From Charina bottae (Eukaryota; Chordata; Lepidosauria; Squamata; Charinaidae), in the NCBI GenBank assembly GCA_023362775.1, contig JALMGJ010000008.1, forward strand, positions 34,459,001-34,523,000: 64,000 bases of DNA, in the 5' to 3' direction. Position numbers and translations under genes: made by a program. A model generated the notes under the pieces. It saw only the letters and a list, made by a program, of their open reading frames with translations. It did no database searches and was not told the DNA's origin. This document shows, one piece after another, positions 31,501 to 42,114 of this stretch (positions are counted from its first letter, which is position 1; each line of letters opens with the position of its first letter).

Positions 31501-33617
31501 GTGAACATAATTTAAAAATATCAATATAAATAGCAAGTAGCAAAAATAACAATATAATACAATAAATTTTTGGTTGCCTTATATTTTCAGGCCTTATTTT
31601 TTGGGGGACAGGAGGGTTTAGTAGTTCTATCAGGTAATGCCATCTTATTGGGGATTTAGAGTCCTTAACTGGTTGCAGATCATCAGCAGGTTTGATTAAA
31701 TTGTTCTTGATAGAAAATAAACTGATAGGGGAACCTATGGCTAGGAGTTTCACTTGGGGCACATTGACTTGAACTCAGGAACAATTACTGTGGAAAAACA
31801 GGGCTATCCAAAAAGAGCAGCATTAGTGCTTATAGGTAAAAGTGGGGTTTTTAAAAAAAGCTGATAGACCGATGTTACTGATGAACCGAAGCTTCTATGC
31901 TTTTTGTGGTATCACTGCAATTCAGGATTATATATATCAGTAGAAGACATCAACCTTGTTAAAGCACTATAATTTGAGAGGGATTTGCTGCTGTTATAGC
32001 TAAATTTTAAATGAATGACAAATGGTATTCAGTGTGTTTTAAATGGGTTTCTATTATTTTTAAAAACAGTTGGAAATAATTGGGATCATTTTTGATTTTG
32101 GGGCAGATAAACTATTATATTATCTAAATCAAACCATCATTAAGCCTTTAATCTGGTCAGTCCAACTTAGAAGTATCCCTGGGATAATTAAGATTTCATA
32201 CTATGCCAACTACAGTACACTGATTGATTGATGGAAGATATCATCAATCCTTTTCAGTTTAAAGACCTTCTATTTGCAGACAAGTCTAGACAGAAGACCT
32301 GCCCCGTTATTTGCTTCAAGCTCTCATTGTTATTCAAGTGAGAGAAATACTTCATAATAGTATTTCTAACCTTTTAAGCCATAATGCATAGATTCACACA
32401 TCTTGTTAAACTGAATTTAAATTAGTAGCCTAGTATGAATCCAGGCAATGTGGATTACATTGGTGGGGAGAGACACTAAAGGTACAAGTTTATACTTCGA
32501 TTGCTTTATGAGTAGACTGACCATTTATACTATGAGTTTCTTTATTCATCACAATGCTTTTGATAAGCTGGTTGTCTTACTGAATGGCAGAAGAATTTTG
32601 TCTTCTGCCATACATGCATACATACAAATGCATTATAAATCTGCAAGTGGCTGTAGTTATGATGCAGGAAGGAGCAGATTTCAGATTTGTGAGGTATTTT
32701 CATTATTATTTGACTCCTGAGTTCCAGCAATTGGCGTAAAAGACAGATTTAAAGAATTCTGAACCTTGGAGTTCATTTCGAGAAGCAGAACTTAAGAGAT
32801 TCCAGTTGTTCTACATTAAAAACAAAAACAAGCAGACCAAGAATTGTTACTGACAACCACTTTCTTCATGTCAACCATGTAATATAGGGAGGGGAAAGCC
32901 TTGGTAACACACTCTGGTATGATACAGAAATCCTTGCTGATCTGCTGCATATCAGTGAAAAATCATCCAGTGGGTTCTCATCTATCATCTGTCCAGCCTT
33001 TCTATAATAAAGTCCATTCACTGCTACACAGGGGTATTGAAGAAATCTTTGACCTTGTCTAGGGGTTTTGCTGTAGTCCTGCTTGCCTGAAACTTTAAGT
33101 CAAATCTTAAACACTTAATCCCTCTGGCAGCCAATAATCAGGGCCAAAAACAGCATATTTCTCATCCAAACCACTAGTATGGAATCCCTACGGATGCAGT
33201 CCTTTCAGTTATAGTGAAGGTGAGGTAAATATCCTGCATTAAAAGCATTGGTTGGTTTTGGTTCTTCTATGGATTTTCTTTGCAAATTCTTTACATCTTC
33301 CCACTGTCAACTTGACAGTGATTTATATTATTAATTGACATCCTTGGAGAATGTAAGCAAACACATTTTTCATCTCTACTTGCTTTGAGTGCAAATGTCC
33401 CGTATTTAGCTTAACGTGCAGCAGAAAAAAATGAAAGTTAAGTATATACAATCATATATATGCATTTATATAGATACAGATACACACACACACACACTCA
33501 CACACACTGATTCAAGTTCTACTGAGTTCAAAAGGACTTATTCCTAGGTAAGTAAGAGGATTGCAGAACCTTACAAGCACAACAGAAAGGTAAGACTTGA
33601 AAAGCAAGAGTCTAGGG
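31501..33617. other. No recognised gene; (CA)n at 33481-33510
   Basis: AT-rich sequence. The open frames at 31478-31762 and 32448-32720 have no domain. A CA microsatellite lies near the end. Confidence 0.4.
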
Positions 33618-33815
33618 CAGAGCTTTCCAAACTGTGTGTCGGGACACATTAGTGTGTCGGCTGCAGTGTCTGGGTGTGTCGCGTTGCTGCCTCCAAACCT
33701 GCTGTGATTCTGCGCAGGTCCTAGTGCCTGCCTTGTGCCCTGTTGTAAGAGTGTGTCGTGAAATGATGCATGTCTAAAAAGTGTGTCACCAACATGAAAA
33801 GTTTGGAAAGCTCTG
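33618..33815. mobile_element. hAT-type MITE, family C, exact TSD
   Basis: It starts CAGAGCTTTCCAAACTGTGT and ends 'aaaagtttggaaagctctg'. An exact 8-bp TSD GTCTAGGG occupies 33610-33617 and 33816-33823. The interior has 'gcgcaggtcctagtgcctgc', shared with the copy at 41812-42106. Confidence 0.93.
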
Positions 33816-33999
33816 GTCTAGGGCAAAGCTTAAAACATCTTTAATGTTAGATACATCATCCCTGTCCACCAAATTGTTTCCATCTGTATTCTGCTGCTGT
33901 CATGTACAAAAAAGGGTTAAGACTAGAATAACCAAAGGCCACTCTCTTTGGGATAGTCTATGCTAATGATCCATTGCATTGTTTCCAGTGGCTCTAAAA

Positions 34000-34129
34000 C
34001 AGTGTTTCTCAACCTTGGCAACTTTAAGATGTGTGGATTTCAACTCCCAGAATTCCCCAGCCAGCTGGCTGGAGAATTCTGGGAGTTGAAATCCACACAT
34101 CTTGAAGTTGCCAAGGTTGAGAAACACTG
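34000..34129. mobile_element. 130-bp palindromic MITE (hAT-like, family N)
   Basis: The two 65-bp arms are near-perfect inverted copies meeting at 'ccagccagctggctgg'. The ends are CAGTGTTTCTCAACCTTGGC and its inverse. Flanks ctctaaaa (33992-33999) and ctttagaa (34130-34137) match at six of eight positions, consistent with an 8-bp hAT TSD. It is the most complete of five or six family members in the window. Confidence 0.85.
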
Positions 34130-34470
34130 CTTTAGAAAGTTTGTGCCTTTTGATAGATATAGATATAGTGATAATGTAAATTCTTACCTGTTGTTCATCT
34201 TTCTCTCTTTATTTTGCTTTTTGTCTCATTTTTGCCAGTTAATTTATTTATGTTTAATAATAAATATCAAGCTATATGTTTGCAACCTGAACTAAATGGG
34301 ATGTGTTCTTGTTCTGAGACTGGGATACAGGGATTGATTTGGCGAATGCCAGGTGCAAACTAAACTGGACATTTTCCACAGCAATTTTCCAACCATTAAT
34401 AGGATGACAATTGGGAAAAAAAGGGAAAACAAGGAATGTGTGATCAGATTTGCATAGTATTGCGTTAGGG

Positions 34471-34732
34471 CATAGTTTTCCAAAGTGTGTGTCGCGACAC
34501 ACTACTGTGTCGCCTGCAGTGTCCTGGTGTGTTGCGCGGAAACCTGGAAGCGCTGATGGGGGGAACCGGAAGGAGCGGCACCCCGGCCAATCAGTGGCGC
34601 TGATTGGCAGGGGTGCCGCTCCTTCCGGTTCCCCCCATCAGCACTTCCGGGTTTTCGTGCGACACACCAGGACACTGCAGGCCGCGCCACTGTTGGTGTG
34701 TGTCGCCAACATGAAAAGTTTGGAAAGCTCTG
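34471..34732. mobile_element. hAT-type MITE, family C, with internal hairpin
   Basis: The ends are CATAGTTTTCCAAAG and 'gtttggaaagctctg'. The TSD is cgttaggg/cattaggg (34463-34470 and 34733-34740, seven of eight). Most of the interior is itself a large inverted repeat centred near 34605, with 'ggaaccggaaggagcggcac' in one arm and its inverse in the other. Confidence 0.88.
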
Positions 34733-34740
34733 CATTAGGG

Positions 34741-36033
34741 TTATAAAAACATATACACAGAGAGAGGGAGGCTGTGAAAAGGGTGCTCCAGTTTGAATAA
34801 AGCATGTTTAAGGTGCACCCTGGATCAAAACAGTGCTTCCATTCAAAGTACCACACTGGCAAGTCTTTAAAAAGGGCTAAAAGCCCATATGCAGAGATAC
34901 TTATTCATAGGAGGGAAGGTGCCAAGTGAGGTTAGCCCACTTTAATTCAAGGCATCAAGGTGAAACAAGCTGATTGGACGACTTAGAGCACCACCTTGAA
35001 TCAGATCAGGTGACAGTCCAGACCAAGGTGATGTCTCAAGGCCCTGTTGCAGGATTTTACACAGCCCTAATTTGAACACTTTAAAACAGGACCATGTCTC
35101 ATTTGCCTATCTTAGAGGGAAAAGATTGTGGGGATAGCAGGTTGCAGTTTCACTTATTTTCTATAAGGTTTAAGGTAGCTCAGAGAGTCTTCTGTGCTTT
35201 ATTAAATGGACATGTATGGCTAAGCAAATGGAACTCCCTTTCATCATCTTTTTTAAAAAAAAAATCCTAGAGAATGAAAAACACCAGCTGGACTTTGTTC
35301 CTGCTAGTGGTAATAAAACTTAGTAGAACAATTGGTCAGATTACAAATTTTGTCCCCAGCTGGACAGTAGTGAGAACAGTAAGTAGAGAGAATCTACTCC
35401 GATCTTCTTGCCCCTAACTGTGGGCAGACAACTCCAAAGCTTCTGCTCTCCATTCATATAGTTATGTCTCTTAAGACCAGGTAAGTACGTAGACAGTTTT
35501 CTGAAAGTGTTTTCTGACATGTATTAAAAGTAAACTGCGCTGTCAACCAGTGAGTTTTAAAATAGTTGTGTAAATATGAGGCTGTCAGAATCTAGGCAAA
35601 TTAAAAAAGAAGGGGATACACAGGATTCAAGGTAAATATTCACAGAAACATGGCTATTAATGTAGCACTAACAGTCTAGGCAAATATTTACAATATTATA
35701 TTTGAAGTGTTCCCAAGATACAGCTTGATTGGATTTTATATGGATTTTATACTCCGTTTTGCTTATACTACTCATCAGGCACTTAACTTCCTACGAGAGG
35801 GGGAAAAAACTCTTGGTCCATTAATGCCATAACAAAAAGTATTAAATCAAAACAGGAAAAACAGTCTGATAATGAAAAACAAGCACGTTGAGCCTTAGAA
35901 AGACTAAACGAGAAATTAAAGCAAATAGTCTGATATGTGCTATTTAGCATATCACCAGAAACATAGATTTGTTTGGGTAATAGAGGAATCCCAACAAGAG
36001 CAGAAAATGGTTGATAGATAACACAACATCAGG
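34741..36033. other. No recognised feature
   Basis: AT-rich spacer. No gene, RNA or known repeat was assigned. Confidence 0.4.
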
Positions 36034-36035
36034 TA

Positions 36036-36468
36036 CAGTTAGTCTTCGGTTAACAACCATTCATTTAGTGACTGTTCAAAATTATGACAGTGCTGAACGA
36101 GGAGACTTACAGATGGTTCTCAAAGTTGTGGCCATCGTAGTGACACTGAGGCCATATGATCACAATTTGGGTGCTTGGCAACCGGCTCACAATTAGGACA
36201 GTTGTAGCATCCCGCGGACACATGATCACCATTTGTGACCTTCACTGCCAGCTTCCGATCAGCAACGTCATTGAGGAAGCTGGCAGGAGGTTGCAAATGA
36301 TGTCGCAGCTAATGAACGTGCAGGATTCACCGAACAATTGCAACTGGAACTGCCGGAACTGCCACTGTAAGTTGGCTCAGTCACATGACGTTGCGCTTTA
36401 TGACCGCATTACTTAGTGACGGAGTTCCCGGACCCAAATACAGTCATTAATCGAGAGCATCCCACCCT
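36036..36468. mobile_element. Tigger-like (TA-inserting) MITE, older copy
   Basis: The left end is CAGTTAGTCTTCGGTTAACA after a TA dinucleotide (36034-36035). The interior matches, in order, the copy at 36553-36963 ('gatcacaatttgggtgcttg' and 'cttggcaaccggctcac'). The right end is decayed. Open frames inside it (36011-36196, 36156-36416) are by-products. Confidence 0.7.
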
Positions 36469-36552
36469 AAAAATAACCCTTTCATTAAAAGCTGAATTTT
36501 CCAGCTTTTTCAACGACAGGCAACTGACATGCTCTTCCATGAATATACTGTA

Positions 36553-36963
36553 CAGGTAGTCCTCGCTTAAGAACCATTTGTTTAGTGATGGTTTGGACTT
36601 ACAACAGTGCTGAAAAAACTGACTTATGACTGGTCCTAACACTTACGACCATCACAGCATTCCCCATGGTCACATGAGCACGATTTGGGCGCTTGGCAAC
36701 CAGTTCACATTTATGAACATCGCAGCATCCCGGGGTCATGTGACTGCCATTTTCAACCTTCCCAGCCAGCTACTGGCAAGCAAAATCAATGGGGAACCGC
36801 ATGATTTGCTTAACAACGACAAGGTTCGTTTAAAGCCTGCAGTGATTCACTTAATGACCACCGCAAAAAAGGTCATAAAATTGGGTCAGATTCATTTAAT
36901 GACCACTTTGCTTAGCAACCGAAATTCCAGTCACAATTGTGGTTGTTAAGTGAGGACTACCTG
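36553..36963. mobile_element. Tigger-like (TA-inserting) MITE, newer copy
   Basis: Terminal inverted repeats are CAGGTAGTCCTCGCTTAAGA and the inverse of CAGGTAGTCCTCACTTAACA. TA duplications lie at 36551-36552 and 36964-36965. Length is 411 bp with no transposase. CAGG ends plus TA target fit the pogo/Tigger branch of Tc1/mariner; this assignment is by resemblance. Confidence 0.82.
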
Positions 36964-36965
36964 TA

Positions 36966-37308
36966 CACTATACTTAGCTTCACGCCAGCTTCTGCAAAGT
37001 GAACTTGCAAATTACCTAGGACTATAGAATAAATGAAGAAAAGGAGGGGAAGGGGATGGCAGAAGAAACCCTAAAGCATAAATATTGAGATCCAAAAGAC
37101 ACCATCAAACTAGATTGCCCTACCACCACAACTAGGCAGTAACAGCTTAAAAAATCAAGTTTCAATTAATAATAAATGCTATCAAGGCATGAAATTTATC
37201 ACCAATCATTCATCTTTATCACCCTGGTCATCACCACACAGCTATTTATGTTTTACACACTTTAGAAAATAAGTATTTCGTTACTTAGGGTGAATTTTAC
37301 ATCTAGAA
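36966..37308. other. No recognised feature
   Basis: AT-rich spacer. Nothing was assigned. Confidence 0.4.
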
Positions 37309-37381
37309 CAGCGTTTCTCAACTCCACAACTTTAACATGTATGGACTTCAACTCTCAGAATTCCCCAGCCAGCCAGCTGGA
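37309..37381. mobile_element. Family N MITE, one arm
   Basis: 'cagcgtttctcaactccaca', 'catgtatggacttcaactct' and 'cagaattccccagccagcc' match one arm of the MITE at 34000-34129. Confidence 0.7.
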
Positions 37382-37630
37382 ATAAGCTCTCGGTCCATTT
37401 TAATACAGGAATGATACAATCATTATGCCCTGCTTTTTTTTCTAAAGACACCTTTATTTCCACTGGATTTTACAATGTACACCATAACTGCCATTAGCAT
37501 CTACTATCATCCCAATTTGGGTCACTTAATGCTTTCTGATAATTCAGATTGCATGAGAAGAAGTGCAGAACTAAGGGGGAGCAGAAGCTTTCCATATAAT
37601 TTAGAATGTTAATTGTACAAGGCTCTACAT

Positions 37631-37723
37631 CAGTGTTTCCTGACTTTCAGTGGCCATGCTGGCTGGGGAATTGCTGGAGATGAAGTCGACACATGTGGAA
37701 GTTGCCCAGGTTGCAAAACACTA
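37631..37723. mobile_element. Family N MITE, internally deleted
   Basis: It starts 'cagtgtttcctgactttcag' and ends 'ttgcccaggttgcaaaacac'. The right arm is nearly complete and the left arm is shortened. No TSD was found. Confidence 0.65.
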
Positions 37724-39083
37724 TTCATGTGGGTAGCTTATGGACACATATAAGGCTCCAGGTCTTTTCTGCATCATGCAGCCTTGTTCCTTTTGTGTTT
37801 TTCTCCATGTATCATTCATTACAAGGCCCTCAAGGCCCAATTGTGCTTGAAGCATACAGTATGGTGAATTTGGACGACGACACTCACTAGAAACATAAAT
37901 AGAATTGCTACATAAATGGAGCAAGTATGTGTTTATTGCTAAATTTTGCATGGTATTTTTAACCATCATCACCATCACCCTTTCTCTGTCATGTTGATAA
38001 CTCTGTAGAGGAAGGCATAGCACAATCATTTCTCCAGACTGCCCAGAAAGGAGTAGAAATCAGTAGATATCAGTAGAAATCACTGTAGAAACAGTGCATG
38101 TTTCTATGAGCAATGCCTCTGCAGAATTAAATAGTTTACAAACATTCACAATGGGAGCAATCCAAGCATCTTGATACTTTATTGTTTGTAAAAGATAAAA
38201 GATGAATGAATAGTCTAGTCAAACTGATAGTTTCATGTTTAATTATTTATTCATCTCAGGGGATGACCTTAATTCTCTAAAGTCAGTATGGCCACCTTAT
38301 TAATTCCCCATTGTTTCATTTCCAAAAAAGGAGCCATTCATTTCCCCATTTGTAGACTGTACAGCCACACATCTTGTAGAACAGAGGATAGATGAAGGAG
38401 CAGTCTTCTGTTTCAGGTATTGGCAAAATATAAACTGAAACCATTGGCAGATCTCTGAGTGATTTGCAATCTATCTGGTAGGGTTGTCTAACATTTATAG
38501 CAAGTAAATGCAATTTCTGTCTAATTTAGAATGCTGAAAAGGAATATTGAAAAGGAAACTAGGAACAGAGCCAAACTAGGGGTTGGGAGGTTGAGAAGGG
38601 ATGCCAAAGGATAGTGGTGACTTGAGACAGCTTATTTCTTAATGCTTATTTCATATGTACCTCTCTGAGGCACCATTTTGTACATGGATCCAGTTGTGAG
38701 ATCTTGGTATTATAGTATAAAAAAGCTATGTTGGAGGGTTAGGAGATATTTGAAACAAATCTGGGTTATAGATGAGGAATTAGAGAAGGTAAAAAATGAA
38801 CAGAAGGCTGTTGTTCAGACGGGAAAAAAAACTGATATAATATTCCATATATCACATAAGTTCTACTCTGGAAGAGAGGATGACATTTTGACTTTTAATC
38901 CCAGGTGCAAAAATATAGGCCCAGCATTAAAAATAAAGAAATGTATATTTATTAATATACATAATTTGCATTGAAATGATAACCTTATTTAGATATAGAC
39001 AGTGATGATAATAAAGGGCTAAGCATGTAGTGAGGGTGATTCAGTTTATTCCATGATAAAACCAAATTTATTTAACTGGAATG
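37724..39083. other. No recognised gene
   Basis: AT-rich. The 98-codon frame at 38678-38974 is rich in Lys and Glu but matches no family I know, and has no promoter or splice context. Confidence 0.35.
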
Positions 39084-39152
39084 AGTTTACTTTGTGGAGT
39101 CCTTGGTGCTCTCTGAGCCTTGTTTTCTTGCAGATGTTTCATTACTAAGTAT

Positions 39153-39576
39153 GGTGCTCAACCATACTTTGAACTGGGAAACTGTGAGCATCTTAAACCA
39201 AGCCAAATCCAAAAATGCTAGAGAATTCCTGGAAGCTTGGCACTCAGACAAAGCAGCCATCAACAGACACATAGAGGTAAACAACATATACATACCATTC
39301 ATAAGAGACAAAAGAAAAGCCAGAAGACCAGAAGACCTCCTTGCCAGCAATCATCACCCACATATACAAAGATTAACACCAGGATTAGCACCAGAGGAAC
39401 AATCAAACAGCACAATATACCCTAATCAAGGAACTATTAACTCAGTCAATCAACCAAGCAGCAAACAAGAGCCCAATCAAGGAACTATCAAGGAGAGAAC
39501 AACACCCCCACCAACACAAGCAGGACAAGCCATGGTATATAAACGGAAAGCAAGTCCCACTCCCTTTTCGCACTGA
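39153..39576 (+). pseudogene. PLE ORF C-terminal fragment
   Basis: The open frame encodes NHTLNWETVSILNQAKSKNA, then REFLEAWHSDKAAINRHIEV. This resembles the end of the GIY-YIG endonuclease region and the tail of PLE proteins (REFLEAW ... INRHIDL). The polar tail after it, rich in Gln, Thr and Pro with two near-repeats (NQGTINSVNQ, NQGTIKERTT), ends at the stop at 39574-39576. The ATG at 39094 lies in the inverted piece and is not the real start. RT domain and GIY-YIG core are missing. The stop codon overlaps the hammerhead-like core that follows. Confidence 0.65.
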
Positions 39577-39606
39577 AGATGTTGCCTAGCCTGGCAATGA
39601 AACATC
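39573..39606 (+). ncRNA. Decayed hammerhead-like core in second PLE family
   Basis: CTGAAGA at 39573-39579 and GAAAC at 39599-39603 bracket a good stem II (gttgcc with ggcaat, loop tagcc). After GAAAC comes ATC where GTC would be expected, and the base before GAAA is T where C would pair better. Both are consistent with loss of CpG by deamination. As in the first family, one extra nucleotide separates CTGAAGA from stem II. Confidence 0.5.
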
Positions 39607-39804
39607 TGCAAGAAAACAACAAGGCTCAGAGAGCACCAAGGACTCCACAGTTCAACCCTGAGCTACAAATATTCTCTTCGATTAGTTTACTTTGTGTTCT
39701 CCTACTTAAATAAAACTACCATGCACAAAAAAGCATCAAACTGATGAACCAAATTTCTAGAAGCTATCTTCTTCTTCTTTTTTATTTTAAAGGATAACTT
39801 AGAT

Positions 39805-40002
39805 CAGTGCTTTCCAAACTGTGTGTCGCGACACTTTAGTCTGTCGCAACACAACCCGGAAGTGGTGGGTGCGTGCGGCGGGAGCAGTGTGCCATCAGCG
39901 CTTCTGGGTTTTACCGCAAAACACGAAGCCACCGCCACCGTGCACGCCGCTGCTGCCACCGCCGTTGGTGTGTCGCCAACGGCGGGAGTTTGGAAAGCAC
40001 TG
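39805..40002. mobile_element. hAT-type MITE, family C
   Basis: The ends are CAGTGCTTTCCAAACTGTGT and 'gtttggaaagcactg'. The TSD is acttagat/ccttagat (39797-39804 and 40003-40010, seven of eight). The interior is 'gtgtgccatcagcgcttctg' plus GC-rich 'ccaccgcc' runs. Confidence 0.88.
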
Positions 40003-40107
40003 CCTTAGATGTTGCATGCCAGAGTACCTAAGCTTAACAGTAGGTATTTATTTTCAGAGAAAATCAAATACGGACACAGACACACACAGATACACACACA
40101 CACATAT

Positions 40108-40325
40108 CCATTCAATTGTGTCCAATTCTTGGAGACTGCCTGGACAAGTCCCTGCTGTTTTCTTGGCAAGGTTTTTGGAAGTGGTTTGCCATTGGTCCTT
40201 CCTAGAGCTGAGAGAAAGTGACTGGCCCAAGGTCACCCAACTGGCTTTGAGCCTAAGGCGGGACTAGAATTCACGGACTCCCAGTTTCTAGCCTGATGCC
40301 TTAACCATTAAACCAATCTCTCTCT
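40108..40325 (-). mobile_element. Sauria-type tRNA SINE with BovB-like tail, antisense
   Basis: Reverse complement of the SINE at 5651-5914. The plus strand shows 'ggagactgcctggacaagtc', 'ggcccaaggtcacccaactg', 'gcgggactagaattcacgg' and a head-complement 'ccttaaccattaaaccaatc'. Its tail is the (CA)n run at about 40075-40106. Confidence 0.85.
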
Positions 40326-40327
40326 CC

Positions 40328-41338
40328 CCCCCCCCTTTCTGTCCTTCCTTAGATTTTGTCCAGAGAACAAAGGAGTGCTAGACGTACACTCCTATTCTCC
40401 TGCTTTGCCCTTCACCCTCATTTTAAACATAATCTCCTTCAATTTGCACTGTAAAAGATATTTCATTGTATTGTAAAATACTGAGCCTAACTTAGCAGCA
40501 TGTACTCTGGCAAATAAGGAGAGCATCTCATTTCCTCTCTATTTTTCATTTGCTGCAGCCAATAGAAGAAGCACTCATTTATCAGCAATCACTGCCCATG
40601 ACAACATTCACACCTAGCAAGATTACTTTGTTGTACATGTGCCCTCTAAGATAATCCTATTCTCCAAAGGACAAATACCTCTCTGGTAGCAAGGACCCTG
40701 TTCAAAGTGAGTATCAGCACTGATTTCAGGGAAATTCGCTGTTGAGAAAATGGACCTCTCCAGCCTTACATTTCATTTTATTAGCTACACAACAGGTACA
40801 CATAAAATTATACTTAAAGTTTTTGCTGCCTATTTCAAGATAGCATAACAAATATCAATTCTACGGAACTATAGTAGAGCAGAGAGAATAAATAATAAAT
40901 TAGGGATGTTAATGCAATATTTTATGAGTTGGAGAGCTGTCCAACTTCTCTAGCACCTCACTGTCATATTTGATGATGCAAAGCAAAAATAAAGGTTGAA
41001 AATAACCGAGATAATTATCATTCAATATTTCCTAGCATTTCTCACTAGGCTTTTACAACCACAAATGCAAAGAGTAATAATAGGAAAGAATGTGCAGCCC
41101 CCAACGCATCAATGACGCCAGTCACCACTACACAAATGTTGTTTAGGGTTGTACATTTTTTTCTGCAAAGTACGTATTTTCTACTTTGAGCCAGAATATG
41201 CCAAACATCATGTAGGAATTTCAGTGAGCTGTGCTTTTGATTCAAGTATAACATCCCCGGCTAATTTTCTAAAACAGTATAGAAATTTTATTTTTCATGC
41301 CAAATCTGAGTTTTATTCAATCAAACTTTTATCATTTG
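40328..41338. other. No recognised feature
   Basis: A C-tract lies at 40327-40337 and the rest is AT-rich. The frames at 41045-41254 and 41149-41421 overlap on opposite strands and are not called. Confidence 0.4.
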
Positions 41339-41339
41339 T

Positions 41340-41373
41340 AGACACGACTAAACAACTGAACAACAACAACAAA
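41340..41373 (+). mobile_element. Minimal BovB/Sauria-SINE 3' tail
   Basis: 'gacacgactaaacaactgaa' followed by (CAA)n is the terminal 20 bp plus tail of a BovB or BovB-tailed SINE. No body is present, so it is an extremely truncated insertion. Confidence 0.6.
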
Positions 41374-41811
41374 AAGAAATACTGCTTTCAAATCTGTAAC
41401 AGACTTAAATCAATACTTTGATTCCTTTAGGCATCTTCTTGTGATTTGGTCTGTTTGTATCCCACTAACTGTATCCCTGTGAGTTGGACTAAGCTGAGAG
41501 AAAGTGGTTGATCCCACTTACCCAAAAAGCAGATGGGGTTTTAACTTGGATTTCCTTGTTCAAAATGCTTACGCAACCATAACAATGAAATATTTCCTTC
41601 CAATAGCCTTACTCTCGATAAAACTTTCCTTCTCTTGAATAAAGTGCTTCTGTACTTTGACTCACAACATGTGAGTCAATAGAAGGAATTATGCCTAAAA
41701 TTATATCACTAAATCTGATCTAAGAGCCTTGACATGTCTCTATCCTAAATCTTCATCCAAGTAACTATACTACAGCTCCTATGAGTTAAAATTCTATAAT
41801 AATTACTACAG

Positions 41812-42106
41812 CAGAGCTTTCCAAACTGTGTGTCAGGACACGTTAGTGTGTCAGCTGCAGAGTCTGGGTGTGTTGCAGCTCCTGCTGCCTCCGAGCCCTG
41901 CCAGGATTCCGCGCAGGTCCTAGTGCCTGCCTTGTGCCTTGCTGCCTCCAAACCTGCCCTGCCAGGATTCCGTGCAGGTCCTAGTGCCTGCCTTGTGCTC
42001 TACTGTAAGAATGTGTCGCGAAATGATGCCCTGCTGTAAGAGTGTGTCGCGAAATGCTGCATGTCTAAAAAGTGTGTCACCAACATGAAAAGTTTGGAAA
42101 GCTCTG
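41812..42106. mobile_element. hAT-type MITE, family C, with internal tandem duplication
   Basis: An exact 8-bp TSD TACTACAG occupies 41804-41811 and 42107-42114. The start is CAGAGCTTTCCAAACTGTGT and the end 'aaaagtttggaaagctctg'. The interior is that of the 33618 copy, but two segments are duplicated in tandem: 'ctgccaggattccg...gtcctagtgcctgccttgtg' and 'gtaag.gtgtcgcgaaatg'. Confidence 0.92.
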
Positions 42107-42114
42107 TACTACAG

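Larger units (their letters stand above)
39097..39683 (+). mobile_element. PLE insertion (second family) with inverted 5' piece
   Basis: An exact 13-bp TSD, AGTTTACTTTGTG, occupies 39084-39096 and 39684-39696. The first 50 bp or so (39097-39150) are an inverted copy of the 3' UTR segment at 39594-39648 ('gagtccttggtgctctctga' against 'tcagagagcaccaaggactc'). Then comes a forward piece with the ORF C-terminus and 3' UTR. Inverted partial copies at the ends are a known habit of PLEs. Confidence 0.85.

Noticed and set aside
38678..38974. 98-codon Lys/Glu-rich frame
   Set aside because: No recognisable domain, splice signals or neighbours; AT-rich DNA gives such frames by chance.
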